From Escherichia sp. E1V33 (GTDB taxonomy: Bacteria; Pseudomonadota; Gammaproteobacteria; Enterobacterales; Enterobacteriaceae): a stretch of DNA of 64,000 nt. The position numbers were made by a program, and so were the translations under genes. The notes below the pieces were generated by a model. It was not told the DNA's origin, ran no database searches, and saw only the letters and a program-made list of their open reading frames with translations. This document shows, one piece after another, positions 31,238 to 40,555 of the stretch (position 1 is its first letter; each line of letters opens with the position of its first letter). The stretch covers positions 124,001 through 188,000 of the forward strand of contig NZ_RHJI01000021.1 of the NCBI RefSeq assembly GCF_004211955.1. Direction: 5' to 3'.

Positions 31238-34200
31238 TTACGGTCTGATAATCAGCAAATCTTCAGCCGCGCCAGTCGCCCGCCATTGGGGAACATACAT
31301 TGATTCCACCATCGGTTGCGGTACCTGATACGTTCCCGGCGTCACCGCCCGCGCCAAATACACCAGCGTTACCGGTTGGTATTCATCAACGGCAACCGCC
31401 GCCACAAAGCGATCGTCACGAAACTCAATATGCTTAATGTTCGCTTGTTGCATTTGATTGAGTAGGTTTTGCACTTCGCTGCCACTTTGCTCCAGGCTGG
31501 CGCTGCCGTTTGCCAGGTTCTGGTTTTCCAGTTCCAGGCCCGCTGGCAGTAAATCAACGACCAAAGCATCCGGCACGCTGTTACTGGCTTTTACCTGCAA
31601 CCAGACCAGCACCAGATCGCCGCTACGCAACGAGTCCAGAGACTTACTCTTACCGTCAGTACCAAGAATATGACGCTCGATTTGCAGCACATTGCTCGCA
31701 GGTAACGGTGCGGATTGCGGATAACCGCTGGCATCCACACGCAGCCATAACGGCTGGTCACCACGGTTGCTCACCTGCAAGGTGTAAAGTTGATCGCTAT
31801 TCAGATTGTTGGTTTGCGCTTTCTCGCCTGTCAGCGGCTCGGCAGACAAAGACGTCTGCGCCTGCCATTTACCCGGTAAATCCTGAAGAGTACGGGCGGC
31901 CAGGAACAGCGCGTTACTTTCCTGGGTCGAGAGCCAACGTTCGCCAAATGCCTGCTGTGAAAGGGTGTTAAGCAATGCATTCTGTGCATCAGGCAGTAGC
32001 TTGTTCTCTTCAAGTAAGGAGAGCATTAACGCGTTGTCGCGCAGTGGGCTACCGTAATCACCCAGCCATTTCCGTTCATCGTTACGCGGCGTTTTCAGCG
32101 CCAGCGCAATCGCCTCTTCACCACGCGTCGCATCACCCATGGTTTTCAGCGCAACGCCAAGTTGCAGCAGCGGTAAACCAGAAGCCGCATCTGCACGACG
32201 CTCCCAGATTTCACGCAGCGCACCCAGCGGCGCTTTTTGCTGCCGTGCCAGCACCAGCGCTGCGTAAGACTGAACGGCGAATTTACTGGCTTTGAGATTA
32301 TCCGCATACGGGATCGACATCATGCCCGGGTCTTGTAAATAGCGCAGCAGACGCTCATTCCCCCGGTTAATGGCGTCCGTCGGCACGCTGTAACCTTGCT
32401 CACCTGCGCGGACCATGAAATCCATCACGTAAGCCGTCAGCCAGTACTCTTCGTCACCGTTTTTATCCCACAGCGCAAAGCCACCGTTATCACGTTGCAT
32501 TTGCAGCAAACGGGAAATGCCGATATCAACTGCCGCACGGCGTTTCTCATCACTGTCGCCTTTGATGCCCAACGCCTGTAGCTGGGCTGCGTTGGTATAA
32601 AGTGACGGGAACAGGCCGCTGGTGGTTTGCTCCAGGCATCCGTAAGGATACGCTTTTAATTCTTTGATATAACGTGCAATGTTCAACGGTGGTTTGCCGC
32701 TCAACAACAATTGCCCTTCCAGGGTAACAGGTGGGAAGTTTTGCAATCCATCCGCCGGAATCGACCATGTCTCACCAGGCTGCAACGCCGTACCGTAATT
32801 AACCGTTTGTGCCGGGAATGCCGGACGGACGCCGATTTTCCACTGTTTATGCTGATCGGCAACGGCTTCACCTGGCAAATTAAGGCCACTGATAGTCGCC
32901 TTAATTTCACCATCGCCAAACCCCGTCAGCGCACGCACCGGGATAAACAGCGTGGTACGCACCCCTGGCGCTAATTCAACAGGTGAAGGGGAATTACTCA
33001 CCATTTCAAGCAAACCACTGGCGGTCAGAGCAACGTTAAGTTTTTGCGGTTTATCCGTCAGGTTGGTGATATCCAGCGTCAGGCGCGAGGTGTCGCCGCT
33101 AGCCATAAAGCGCGGCATGTTTAGTTCAGCTATTACGGGTGCCGCAACAACCACTTTGCTTTCGTTGCTGCCGAAATCATCTGCCGTCCATGCTTGCGCC
33201 ATGACGCGCAATTCACCGTTAAAATCGCCAATCGGCAATGTAACCGTGCCTTCGCCCTGTTCATTGAGCGTGACCGGCAGTGCCTGTTGCGCGACAATAT
33301 TGACGTGATTTACTGGCGGTTTGCCACCGCGTTTCAGTTCATCACCGTCGCCACCAAAGCGCAGTGCTGCCAGACGCCCCTGACCTTCAATAACCTGACC
33401 GTAAATATCATAAATGTCTGCGCCGTAGCGTTTCTGACCAAAGAACGCCTGCCACGGATCTGGCGTAACGTAGTCAGTAATATTCAGCACACCACTATCA
33501 ACGGCAGACACCAGCACATTCACCTGTTTTGGCTTCTCGCCATTTTTAGTGCTGGCTTTAATTTTCACGGTTAATGGTTGATTGGGACGCATTTTGGCTG
33601 GTGTTTCCAGCGCCAGCTCGAGGCGACGGTTTTCATCACCAAGCGGCAAATGCAACACACCAACCGCGCGTTTTGGCGTCGCGGAGCGAGATTTATCACC
33701 AGGACGCACCACCAGCGTACTCAAATAAAGGTCATGACGATTCCAGGTTTTATCGACCGGAATCGTCAGATCCAGCCCTTGTGCCGGGACATCAATCTCT
33801 TGCCACCAGAGTGGCCCTTCACTGGACTCCACCATCGCGTAGCCTTTACCCGCCGTTGGCGCGGCAATATGCAACTTAATGGTGTCGCCTGGGCGATAAC
33901 TGGCCTTATCCAGTTTCAGCGTGACGCGGTCCGGACGCACTGCGCCGCTACCGTCGCTATTATCCTGCCAGCTATATCCGGCCCAAAAACGCACGCTACT
34001 GACCGCTTCATTTGGCGCTTTGACTTCAAGACGGTAAGCGCCCCACTCTACCGGAAAACTTACCTTGCCGGTTTCGTCCGCTTTCAGATCCAGCGTTTGC
34101 TCATTTTCGATCAGATCTTTTTGATCGAACTGTGACTTCCAGCCTTCATCTTCTGACCAGTTCCAGTAGTAATCACGGCGTTCGCGAATCAGGCGCACCT

Positions 34201-36196
34201 GCAAGCCCGACACGGCTTTTTTCACGCCTTGCGCATCGCTATAAACGATGTCAAAAGCGGCGTTACTGCCTTCATCAACAATGGGCTGTTTCACCGTGCT
34301 GTCAGTGCGATAATCGTAAACCGATTTCAAGGCGAACTGCGGACGGATCCCCGGCAATGCATCGGCAGGCCAGATAGCCTGCTCAGCGCGGCGCGTCACC
34401 GGGCGACCGCCCGATTCCAGCAAACTACCCTGGAAAATAACCTGTAATGGGGAATGCGTTTCCTTCCACTGGCTTTCTGTAGAAACTTCGCCGCGCCCTT
34501 TATCATCCAGCGTCAACTGAACTTCATCCAGCGTGCGGGAAAGGTTTTCGGCAGCAATATCGCCAAATTCGAAACCAGGCAATGCAGAAACCGCTTCACG
34601 CAGCGGCCGCAGGAAAAGCTGTCCCTGCAAGGTATTACCATTAGCGGGCGCACCGTACAGGTAGTACCCCACCACCGAGAATTTCACTTCATCTTTTGGC
34701 GTTAATGGCGTTTTCTCGCCGGTCAGATTCAACGCCATGCGCTCCGGCATAAAATCTTCGACGTGGAAATCCCACATCCGATATTGGTTATCCCCAGTGT
34801 TGGCTCGGATATGCCACATTCCGGTTGCCGCAGTACTATCCAGCGGCCAGGTAAAGTGGTAAAGGCCATTTTCCGGCTGGCTAACAACACTACGCAATAC
34901 CTGCCCGTCGGGTTTAATCACGTCCAGTTTGATGGGTTGATCCGGCAGAGCTTTACCATCTGCATCACGCAGTAAACCGTTGAGGATTACCGTTTCGCCA
35001 GGGCGATAAAGATCGCGCGGGCCAAACATAAAGAACTGTTTGCTGTAGCCTGGCGCGCCAGCAATGTTAAATTCCGCTAAGTCTAGTGCCGGTAGTTTTA
35101 AATCGAGCAGCGTTGTCTGACCGTCTTTACGTGCCAGCAGTAGCGCCGCGTTTTTATCATTTTCCAACTGCACATGGCCCTGTGAATCAGTGGTCGCCTG
35201 AGTCAGGGTCTGCCCTTTCTCATTTAATAAAGAGACTTCAATTCCTTGCTGGGCCGCGCCGTTTTCCAGGCTTTGAGTAAAGATATCCAGACGATTGTGA
35301 TAACGGTGGGCCGATACGCCGATATCACTTAACGTAAATAGCGTGGCTGGATTACTGTAATCGTAATGTCCGGCCTGATTCATTACAGCCAGATACACGC
35401 CCGCCTGCTGAAGCGGCTTGATATCGCCTAGTGGCAGCAATAATTTTTCGCGGGTATTACGCGCAGGATTGAGATCAAACCGCCCGGTATAGACCAGGTC
35501 CGCCATCTCCAACAGTTTGTCTGATTGCCAGTTCGCCAGCGAGTTACGGTATTCCCACTGGCTAATGAAAGCTGGCAGCGATTCCGGCTTAACACGGAAG
35601 AAGTTAACATCGACATTGTTAACGTTGAGCGCCATTACCGGCAGTCCTTCCACAACTTTTCCAGGCAGCAGCGAACCACGGCTGGCAAAACCGACGCTGG
35701 GCTGGATATCGCGGGTGGTGATAGTTTTTTCGTAATCTTTACTGAAGGTTGCGTTGTTGAGTGCCTTAACTTCCTTGCCAATAGTGACGATCAATTCACG
35801 TTTCGGTTCGAGGTGGCGTAAACGCAGTTCTTTGAGATTATCTGACAACTCCCAGGCACCATCCACTTTGCCGCTCTTTTTATCGACGACATGAATAACA
35901 CGCGAGAAGTCCTGAGCCGGGTCGAGAGGGACGGAGAAAGTCAGTACCAGCGTGGCTGCGCCATCGAGCTGTACCTCGGAGAGATCCAGCAATGTCAGTG
36001 CCTTACCCGCGCTCTGTTGCGCCAGTTTTTGTCGCTCCGGCGCGGAGAGCTTCGCAGAAGTCGCATTTGTCGAAGATGACTCTTTAGTAACTTCAGAAGG
36101 CGCATCTTTTTTCACCGCTGTTGGCGCGTTATCGTTGTTGTCGCACCCTGCCAGCGCCAGCATTAGCATGCAGGCGGCTACGCGTAACTTTTTCAT
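31238..36196 (-). CDS. yfhM: Bacterial alpha-2-macroglobulin lipoprotein
   Basis: A 1652-residue periplasmic protease inhibitor thought to trap invading proteases near PbpC-repaired wall. The signal peptide ends in the lipobox LALAGC (Cys about 18). The mid-protein macroglobulin domains include PGETVILNGLLRD and YRPGDTIKLHI. The thioester motif YGCLEQTTSG (CxEQ) lies near residue 1185, so the protein has the reactive trap. A C-terminal receptor-binding-like domain follows. pbpC follows with zero spacing. One residue shorter than the K-12 form as I recall it. Confidence 0.97.
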   Translation of the reverse strand: MKKLRVAACMLMLALAGCDNNDNAPTAVKKDAPSEVTKESSSTNATSAKLSAPERQKLAQQSAGKALTLLDLSEVQLDGAATLVLTFSVPLDPAQDFSRVIHVVDKKSGKVDGAWELSDNLKELRLRHLEPKRELIVTIGKEVKALNNATFSKDYEKTITTRDIQPSVGFASRGSLLPGKVVEGLPVMALNVNNVDVNFFRVKPESLPAFISQWEYRNSLANWQSDKLLEMADLVYTGRFDLNPARNTREKLLLPLGDIKPLQQAGVYLAVMNQAGHYDYSNPATLFTLSDIGVSAHRYHNRLDIFTQSLENGAAQQGIEVSLLNEKGQTLTQATTDSQGHVQLENDKNAALLLARKDGQTTLLDLKLPALDLAEFNIAGAPGYSKQFFMFGPRDLYRPGETVILNGLLRDADGKALPDQPIKLDVIKPDGQVLRSVVSQPENGLYHFTWPLDSTAATGMWHIRANTGDNQYRMWDFHVEDFMPERMALNLTGEKTPLTPKDEVKFSVVGYYLYGAPANGNTLQGQLFLRPLREAVSALPGFEFGDIAAENLSRTLDEVQLTLDDKGRGEVSTESQWKETHSPLQVIFQGSLLESGGRPVTRRAEQAIWPADALPGIRPQFALKSVYDYRTDSTVKQPIVDEGSNAAFDIVYSDAQGVKKAVSGLQVRLIRERRDYYWNWSEDEGWKSQFDQKDLIENEQTLDLKADETGKVSFPVEWGAYRLEVKAPNEAVSSVRFWAGYSWQDNSDGSGAVRPDRVTLKLDKASYRPGDTIKLHIAAPTAGKGYAMVESSEGPLWWQEIDVPAQGLDLTIPVDKTWNRHDLYLSTLVVRPGDKSRSATPKRAVGVLHLPLGDENRRLELALETPAKMRPNQPLTVKIKASTKNGEKPKQVNVLVSAVDSGVLNITDYVTPDPWQAFFGQKRYGADIYDIYGQVIEGQGRLAALRFGGDGDELKRGGKPPVNHVNIVAQQALPVTLNEQGEGTVTLPIGDFNGELRVMAQAWTADDFGSNESKVVVAAPVIAELNMPRFMASGDTSRLTLDITNLTDKPQKLNVALTASGLLEMVSNSPSPVELAPGVRTTLFIPVRALTGFGDGEIKATISGLNLPGEAVADQHKQWKIGVRPAFPAQTVNYGTALQPGETWSIPADGLQNFPPVTLEGQLLLSGKPPLNIARYIKELKAYPYGCLEQTTSGLFPSLYTNAAQLQALGIKGDSDEKRRAAVDIGISRLLQMQRDNGGFALWDKNGDEEYWLTAYVMDFMVRAGEQGYSVPTDAINRGNERLLRYLQDPGMMSIPYADNLKASKFAVQSYAALVLARQQKAPLGALREIWERRADAASGLPLLQLGVALKTMGDATRGEEAIALALKTPRNDERKWLGDYGSPLRDNALMLSLLEENKLLPDAQNALLNTLSQQAFGERWLSTQESNALFLAARTLQDLPGKWQAQTSLSAEPLTGEKAQTNNLNSDQLYTLQVSNRGDQPLWLRVDASGYPQSAPLPASNVLQIERHILGTDGKSKSLDSLRSGDLVLVWLQVKASNSVPDALVVDLLPAGLELENQNLANGSASLEQSGSEVQNLLNQMQQANIKHIEFRDDRFVAAVAVDEYQPVTLVYLARAVTPGTYQVPQPMVESMYVPQWRATGAAEDLLIIRP

Positions 36197-36402
36197 TTTT
36201 CATCCCTGCCACAATGGCCCGTTAGCAACGTCGAATAATTATTATGCGTGAGAATTTACGTTATGTAATTCAGTATCACGTCCATACAATCCGAATTTTA
36301 GTGAGAATTGTGGCTCAGACAGCCAAATCAGCCTCTTTTGCTTGTCGCTTTTCACTAAACATCCGACAATTTAGCCTAACCCCGGCAAAAATGGAGATGC
36401 CT
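36197..36402. other. Divergent promoter region of yfhM and sseA
   Basis: 206 bases between divergent genes. An open frame from 36244 reads into sseA but lacks a ribosome site and family similarity. The promoters were not resolved. No other feature was seen. Confidence 0.4.
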
Positions 36403-37248
36403 ATGACCACGACATGGTTTGTAGGAGCCGACTGGCTCGCCGAACATATTGATGACCCGGAAATTCAGATTATCGATGCCCGCATGGCGTCGCCTGGACA
36501 GGAAGATCGTAACGTTGCTCAGGAGTATCTGAATGGACATATTCCCGGCGCAGTGTTTTTGGATATCGAAGCGCTTTCTGATCACACTTCCCCGCTTCCG
36601 CACATGCTGCCGCGCCCGGAAACGTTCGCCGTGGCGATGCGTGAATTAGGCGTTAACCAGGATAAGCACCTGATTGTCTATGACGAAGGTAATCTTTTCT
36701 CAGCCCCACGAGCATGGTGGATGCTGCGCACCTTTGGTGTAGAGAAAGTGTCGATTCTGGGTGGTGGACTTGCAGGCTGGCAGCGTGATGATCTGCTGTT
36801 AGAAGAAGGTGCAGTAGAGCTGCCGGAAGGAGAGTTTAATGCCGTGTTTAATCCTGAAGCCGTGGTGAAAGTAACCGATGTGTTATTGGCAAGCCATGAA
36901 AATACGGCGCAAATTATTGATGCCCGCCCGGCTGCACGTTTTAACGCGGAAGTTGATGAACCTCGCCCAGGTTTACGTCGCGGACATATTCCCGGCGCGT
37001 TGAATGTTCCGTGGACGGAACTGGTACGAGAAGGCGAACTGAAAACGACCGATGAACTGGATGCAATATTTTTTGGTCGCGGCGTCAGCTACGACAAACC
37101 CATTATCGTCAGTTGCGGTTCTGGTGTAACGGCAGCCGTGGTGTTGCTGGCACTCGCGACCCTGGATGTGCCAAACGTGAAACTATACGACGGTGCGTGG
37201 AGTGAATGGGGCGCGCGAGCAGATTTGCCGGTTGAGCCAGTGAAATAA
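36403..37248 (+). CDS. sseA: 3-mercaptopyruvate sulfurtransferase
   Basis: A 281-residue cytoplasmic enzyme moving sulfur from 3-mercaptopyruvate to acceptors. It has two rhodanese domains. The C-terminal one carries the persulfide loop CGSGVTA (Cys near 238), the 3-MST type rather than the thiosulfate type. Three in-frame ATGs occur (36391, 36397, 36403). The last is chosen: a GGAG lies 6 bases upstream and the product begins MTTTWFVGADW as in the family. Followed by a strong terminator. Confidence 0.97.
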   Translation: MTTTWFVGADWLAEHIDDPEIQIIDARMASPGQEDRNVAQEYLNGHIPGAVFLDIEALSDHTSPLPHMLPRPETFAVAMRELGVNQDKHLIVYDEGNLFSAPRAWWMLRTFGVEKVSILGGGLAGWQRDDLLLEEGAVELPEGEFNAVFNPEAVVKVTDVLLASHENTAQIIDARPAARFNAEVDEPRPGLRRGHIPGALNVPWTELVREGELKTTDELDAIFFGRGVSYDKPIIVSCGSGVTAAVVLLALATLDVPNVKLYDGAWSEWGARADLPVEPVK

Positions 37249-37260
37249 GCTTTATACAGG

Positions 37261-37295
37261 CAATAAAAAACCGCCGATTTGGCGGTTTTTTATTG
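37261..37295 (+). terminator. Rho-independent terminator after sseA
   Basis: A 15-bp perfect stem (caataaaaaaccgcc / ggcggttttttattg) with a 5-base loop, 12 bases past the stop. T run GGCGGTTTTTT is present. The symmetric A/T flanks make it bidirectional. Confidence 0.95.
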
Positions 37296-37497
37296 CTGGT
37301 CTGGTTCGCGGCCTTTCCAGCAGGTTGACTTGTGTTGCATGAGCAACGCAGGCACCCCACAGTGTGAAAATACTCTCTTTTATGCCTGGCTATGTCAAGA
37401 TAATAAATAGAGTAATTATTCAAACATGAGAGTATTATTCTTGACGGCCCTTTTCGCCGTCTCGCAAACGGGCGCTGGCTTTAGGAGAGGATGTCCC

Positions 37498-37593
37498 ATG
37501 ACCGTAAATGCAGACACCCCACAGGGCTTGCTATCGCGGCAATATCGCCAGTGGTGCTGTCGTAATGCGGTCTTCGCATGGACCGCACAATGA
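37498..37593 (+). CDS. Small ORF 1 in RyfA (31 aa, leader-like)
   Basis: A 31-residue frame begins MTVNADTPQGLL at an ATG with a strong AGGAGAGG ribosome site 7-9 bases upstream. It ends in TGA that overlaps the next ORF's ATG (ATGA). It is hydrophilic to mixed, with no known domain. It could be a translated leader that couples translation to ORF 2, as mok does for hok. No homologue was recognised; that comparison is architectural only. Confidence 0.45.
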   Translation: MTVNADTPQGLLSRQYRQWCCRNAVFAWTAQ

Positions 37594-37715
37594 AGATACG
37601 GTGCTTTTGTATCGTACTTATTGTTTCTGGTACGCTGTTTTCCGAAGTAAATAATAACCGGAGTCTCTCCGGCAACAATTTACTGGTGGTTAACAACCTT
37701 CAGATCAGCAAGTAA
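37590..37715 (+). CDS. Small ORF 2 in RyfA (41 aa, hydrophobic N-terminus)
   Basis: A 41-residue frame starting MKIRCFCIVLIVSGTL, a short basic start followed by about 12 hydrophobic residues, then a polar tail rich in Asn. It has no good ribosome site of its own, so it depends on coupling from ORF 1 (4-base overlap). It resembles small membrane toxins or signal-like peptides in layout. Its stop is just before the RyfA terminator. Translation is unproven. Confidence 0.45.
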   Translation: MKIRCFCIVLIVSGTLFSEVNNNRSLSGNNLLVVNNLQISK

Positions 37716-37721
37716 GCCCGA

Positions 37722-37748
37722 ATGCCGCCCTTTGGGGCGGCATATTTT
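37722..37748. terminator. Terminator of RyfA, overlapping sseB end
   Basis: Stem GCCGCC / GGCGGC with a short loop and ATATTTT after it on the plus strand. It reaches the sseB stop codon (37747-37749), so the transcripts converge here. Confidence 0.8.
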
Positions 37749-38523
37749 AGATTATCCGATTCTGTTTAAAGTCACGCAAAAAGCCACCCCAGCGACGTTC
37801 ATAGAATGGCGCAATATGTTCGGTAATAAAGTGGCTAATTCCTTTTTCCCCTTTTTTCACCTGACAAATATCGATTGGTTCATCGCCAGGTAATGTATCG
37901 GTCGCTACACTTCCCGCCGCCTGAATAATTTCTTCGATATCGCCATCGGCTTCAATGCCAATAAGCAAATTAGGTTGCGCCTCTTCGTTCTCTTTAATTG
38001 AACAAATAAAAGCACGCTTCACCGGCTTAATGGTTTTAAATAAGGTGGTGAGTGAATCAATCATTTGTGCTGGTGGCTCTGCGACTTCCGATAATATCAG
38101 CGATTCGCCGCCTTCCAGTACTTCCTGGCTGCTCAACGGATTCCCTTCTTCACCGATCAGCAAACTGATTTCACGCGGCATAAATTCTTTACCGGTTGGC
38201 AGTTTGGCATTAAGGAAGAGTGTTTCGCCAAGGGTCATCTCAAACAATGTGCGAACGGGCATTACGACAAATGCCTGTTCGCCTTCAACCGCCTGTTGAA
38301 GTGCTTCTAACGAGGTGAAAAAAGGAATAACGCTGGTGCCGTCTTCTTTTTCCCAGTGCTGTAAATCAAGCGCGCTATCTTCAACCACAGCCTCGCCCTG
38401 CGCCGCCGTACCTGGCACCCAGACGGTGGATTCCAGTAGAGTGCGGAAAAATGCCGGGCGGTGAGCCGGTTCGGTTGCTGCTTTTTCCAGCAGGTCTTCA
38501 AGTTCGTTTTTTGTTTCGGACAT
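37747..38523 (-). CDS. sseB: SseB, serine-sensitivity enhancer protein
   Basis: A 258-residue cytoplasmic protein that enhances serine sensitivity when overexpressed; its mechanism is unknown. Two SseB-type domains are seen (about 1-130 and 135-258). The start MSETKNELEDLL is chosen over an ATG three codons upstream to match the family. Convergent with ryfA and separated from pepB by a REP pair. The K-12 product is nearly identical as I recall. Confidence 0.95.
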   Translation of the reverse strand: MSETKNELEDLLEKAATEPAHRPAFFRTLLESTVWVPGTAAQGEAVVEDSALDLQHWEKEDGTSVIPFFTSLEALQQAVEGEQAFVVMPVRTLFEMTLGETLFLNAKLPTGKEFMPREISLLIGEEGNPLSSQEVLEGGESLILSEVAEPPAQMIDSLTTLFKTIKPVKRAFICSIKENEEAQPNLLIGIEADGDIEEIIQAAGSVATDTLPGDEPIDICQVKKGEKGISHFITEHIAPFYERRWGGFLRDFKQNRII

Positions 38524-38558
38524 AAGAACCACAATTCATTCAACGTTCGGGGCGGAAG

Positions 38559-38660
<102 letters not shown>

Positions 38661-38665
38661 TTAGT

Positions 38666-39949
38666 TTACGCCGTTAACAGATTAGCAATCGTGCGCACAC
38701 CAAGTCCCGTAGCACCCGCAGACCACTGTTCAACCGGCGCTTTACGGTAAGTCGCCGAGCAGTCGATATGCAGCCAACCTTGCTGATAGTTCTCAACAAA
38801 GTGAGACAGGAAGCCCGCCGCCGTACTTGCACCAGCCGGATAAGCAGCACTGCCTGTATTGTTCAGTTCGGCAAAGTTAGACGGCAACTGGCTGCGGTGG
38901 AATTCCGCCAGCGGCAAACGCCAGAACGGTTCGTTCTCCTGCGCGGCACTCGCCAGTAAGCGACCGGCCAGCGCATCGTCAAAACTGAACAACGCGTGAT
39001 AATCATTACCCAGCGCGGTTTTCGCCGCCCCGGTGAGGGTCGCGGCATCAATAATCAGTTCCGGTTTCTGCGCACTGGCGTCAATCAGGCCATCTGCCAG
39101 CACCAGACGCCCTTCGGCATCAGTGTTCATCACTTCAACTTTTTTACCGTTGCGATAGGTAATGATATCGCCCAGCTTGAACGCGTTGCCGCTGATCAGG
39201 TTATCGGCACAGCAGAGGAACAGCTTCACGCGCTTGTTCAGACCGCGCGTAATGGCAAACGCCAACGCTCCGGTAACCGTTGCCGCGCCGCCCATGTCCG
39301 ACTTCATCGAGTCCATAAATGCGGTCTGTTTGATGCTGTAGCCGCCAGAATCAAAGGTGATACCTTTACCTACCAGGCACGCATACACCGGCGCTTCTTT
39401 ATCGCCAGTCGGGTTGTAATCCAGCGCCAGCAATACCGGGGAACGTTCTGAACCGCGCCCGACAGTGTGCAGCCCCATATAGCCTTGATCACGCAGATCT
39501 TCGCCTTTGGTGATCCGATAAGTCACACGATCGTCTGCGACGTTGCTGATCAGATCAACTGCACGCTGTGCCAGTTGCGATGGTCCCAGCTCTTCCGCCG
39601 GTGCGTTGATGGTGTCACGCACCCAGTCGATGATCATCAGACGGTTATCCAGTTCCTGGCGCTGGGCATCGTCCAGATCCGGCCACTCCACTTTACGCGT
39701 ACCTTTCGGGGCTTTGTAACCTTGCCAGAATGCCCAGCAGCGATCCGCATCCCAACCTTCACCGCTTAACTGAACATGCTTGATACCCAGACCGTCAATC
39801 TTGCGCGCCGCACGCTGGATCAGCCCCAGATCGTCTGCCCCGTTCAAATGCAGGGTAATGCCATCATTATTAATGCTGTAAGTTGCTTTTTCTCCCCAGC
39901 GCGCGTCGGCAGGTTGGGTAGAAAGGGTAATTTTCATCGCTTCTGTCAT
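38666..39949 (-). CDS. pepB: Peptidase B (M17 aminopeptidase)
   Basis: A 427-residue cytoplasmic aminopeptidase. The M17 signature NTDAEGRL (about 276-283) supplies metal-binding Asp and Glu. The first Lys/Asp metal ligands lie in KGITFDSGG (about 195-203) and the SDMGGA segment. A REP pair follows. It lies 57 bases after iscX, across a hairpin, and was partly linked to the isc operon in E. coli. Confidence 0.97.
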   Translation of the reverse strand: MTEAMKITLSTQPADARWGEKATYSINNDGITLHLNGADDLGLIQRAARKIDGLGIKHVQLSGEGWDADRCWAFWQGYKAPKGTRKVEWPDLDDAQRQELDNRLMIIDWVRDTINAPAEELGPSQLAQRAVDLISNVADDRVTYRITKGEDLRDQGYMGLHTVGRGSERSPVLLALDYNPTGDKEAPVYACLVGKGITFDSGGYSIKQTAFMDSMKSDMGGAATVTGALAFAITRGLNKRVKLFLCCADNLISGNAFKLGDIITYRNGKKVEVMNTDAEGRLVLADGLIDASAQKPELIIDAATLTGAAKTALGNDYHALFSFDDALAGRLLASAAQENEPFWRLPLAEFHRSQLPSNFAELNNTGSAAYPAGASTAAGFLSHFVENYQQGWLHIDCSATYRKAPVEQWSAGATGLGVRTIANLLTA

Positions 39950-39977
39950 TTTAGTTATCCTTATTCGTTTAACAGCA

Positions 39978-40004
39978 AAACGGGCTACCCCAGGCAGCCC
40001 GTTT
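39978..40004 (-). terminator. Hairpin between iscX and pepB
   Basis: AAACGGGCT / AGCCCGTTT stem with an inner GC loop. After it, the minus strand reads TGCTGTT, a weak T run. Partial termination of the isc operon before pepB is plausible. Confidence 0.6.
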
Positions 40005-40006
40005 AT

Positions 40007-40207
40007 TCATTCGGCTTCGTCCAGCCAGACCAACAAAATCGCTTCGAGGATTTTCTCGTTGGATGCCTGCGGGTCGTCGTCGAAATCTTCCAGATCGCAA
40101 ATCCACTGATGCATATCGGTGAATCGAACCGTTTTCGGATCAAGATCGGGATACGCATCGTACAGTGCTTCGCCAATTTCGCGGCTATCGGTCCACTTAA
40201 GTCCCAT
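40007..40207 (-). CDS. iscX: Isc assembly accessory protein IscX
   Basis: A 66-residue acidic protein that binds IscS and iron and tunes cluster assembly. Typical [23 protein letters not shown] start of the mature fold and acidic helix are seen in part. Last gene of the isc operon, 11 bases after fdx. Nothing unusual. Confidence 0.96.
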
Positions 40208-40218
40208 ACTAACCTCTG

Positions 40219-40554
40219 TTAATGCTCACGCGCATGGTTGATAGTGTAACGCGGGATTTCGACCACTAAATCTTCGTCGGTGACGCGCGCCTGGCAGCTT
40301 AAACGGCTTTCCGGCTCCAGTCCCCAGGCTTTGTCCAGCATGTCGTCTTCCTGCTCTGAGCTTTCCGGCAGTGAGTCAAAACCTTCACGAACGATGCAGT
40401 GGCAGGTGGTGCAAGCACAGGATTTTTCACAGGCGTGTTCAATCTCGATACCGTTACGCAGAGCTGCGTCGAGAATGGTTTCACCGCTATTAGCTTCCAG
40501 AACAGCGCCATCAGGGCAGAGATCCTGATGAGGCAAAATAACAATCTTTGGCAT
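40219..40554 (-). CDS. fdx: [2Fe-2S] ferredoxin Fdx
   Basis: A 111-residue ferredoxin giving electrons for Fe-S cluster assembly. Cluster Cys lie in [12 protein letters not shown] (about 38-51), with a further Cys in SCQARV near 87. It starts one base after hscA ends. Length is normal. Confidence 0.97.
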
Positions 40555-40555
40555 A

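Larger units (their letters stand above)
37444..37747 (+). ncRNA. ryfA: RyfA (PAIR3) small RNA
   Basis: The E. coli gene for the roughly 304-nt RyfA RNA lies between sseA and sseB, and this 498-base gap is in the same place. A TATTAT (-10 candidate) at 37433-37438 would start transcription near 37444. A strong terminator ends near 37747, giving about 304 nt. RyfA has been linked to stress responses in Shigella and uropathogenic E. coli. The RNA also contains two overlapping short ORFs, listed separately. Boundaries are inferred. Confidence 0.8.

Noticed and set aside
36244-36402. 53-codon N-terminal extension of SseA
   Set aside because: No ribosome site at 36244 and no family match; GGAG before 36403 decides the start.
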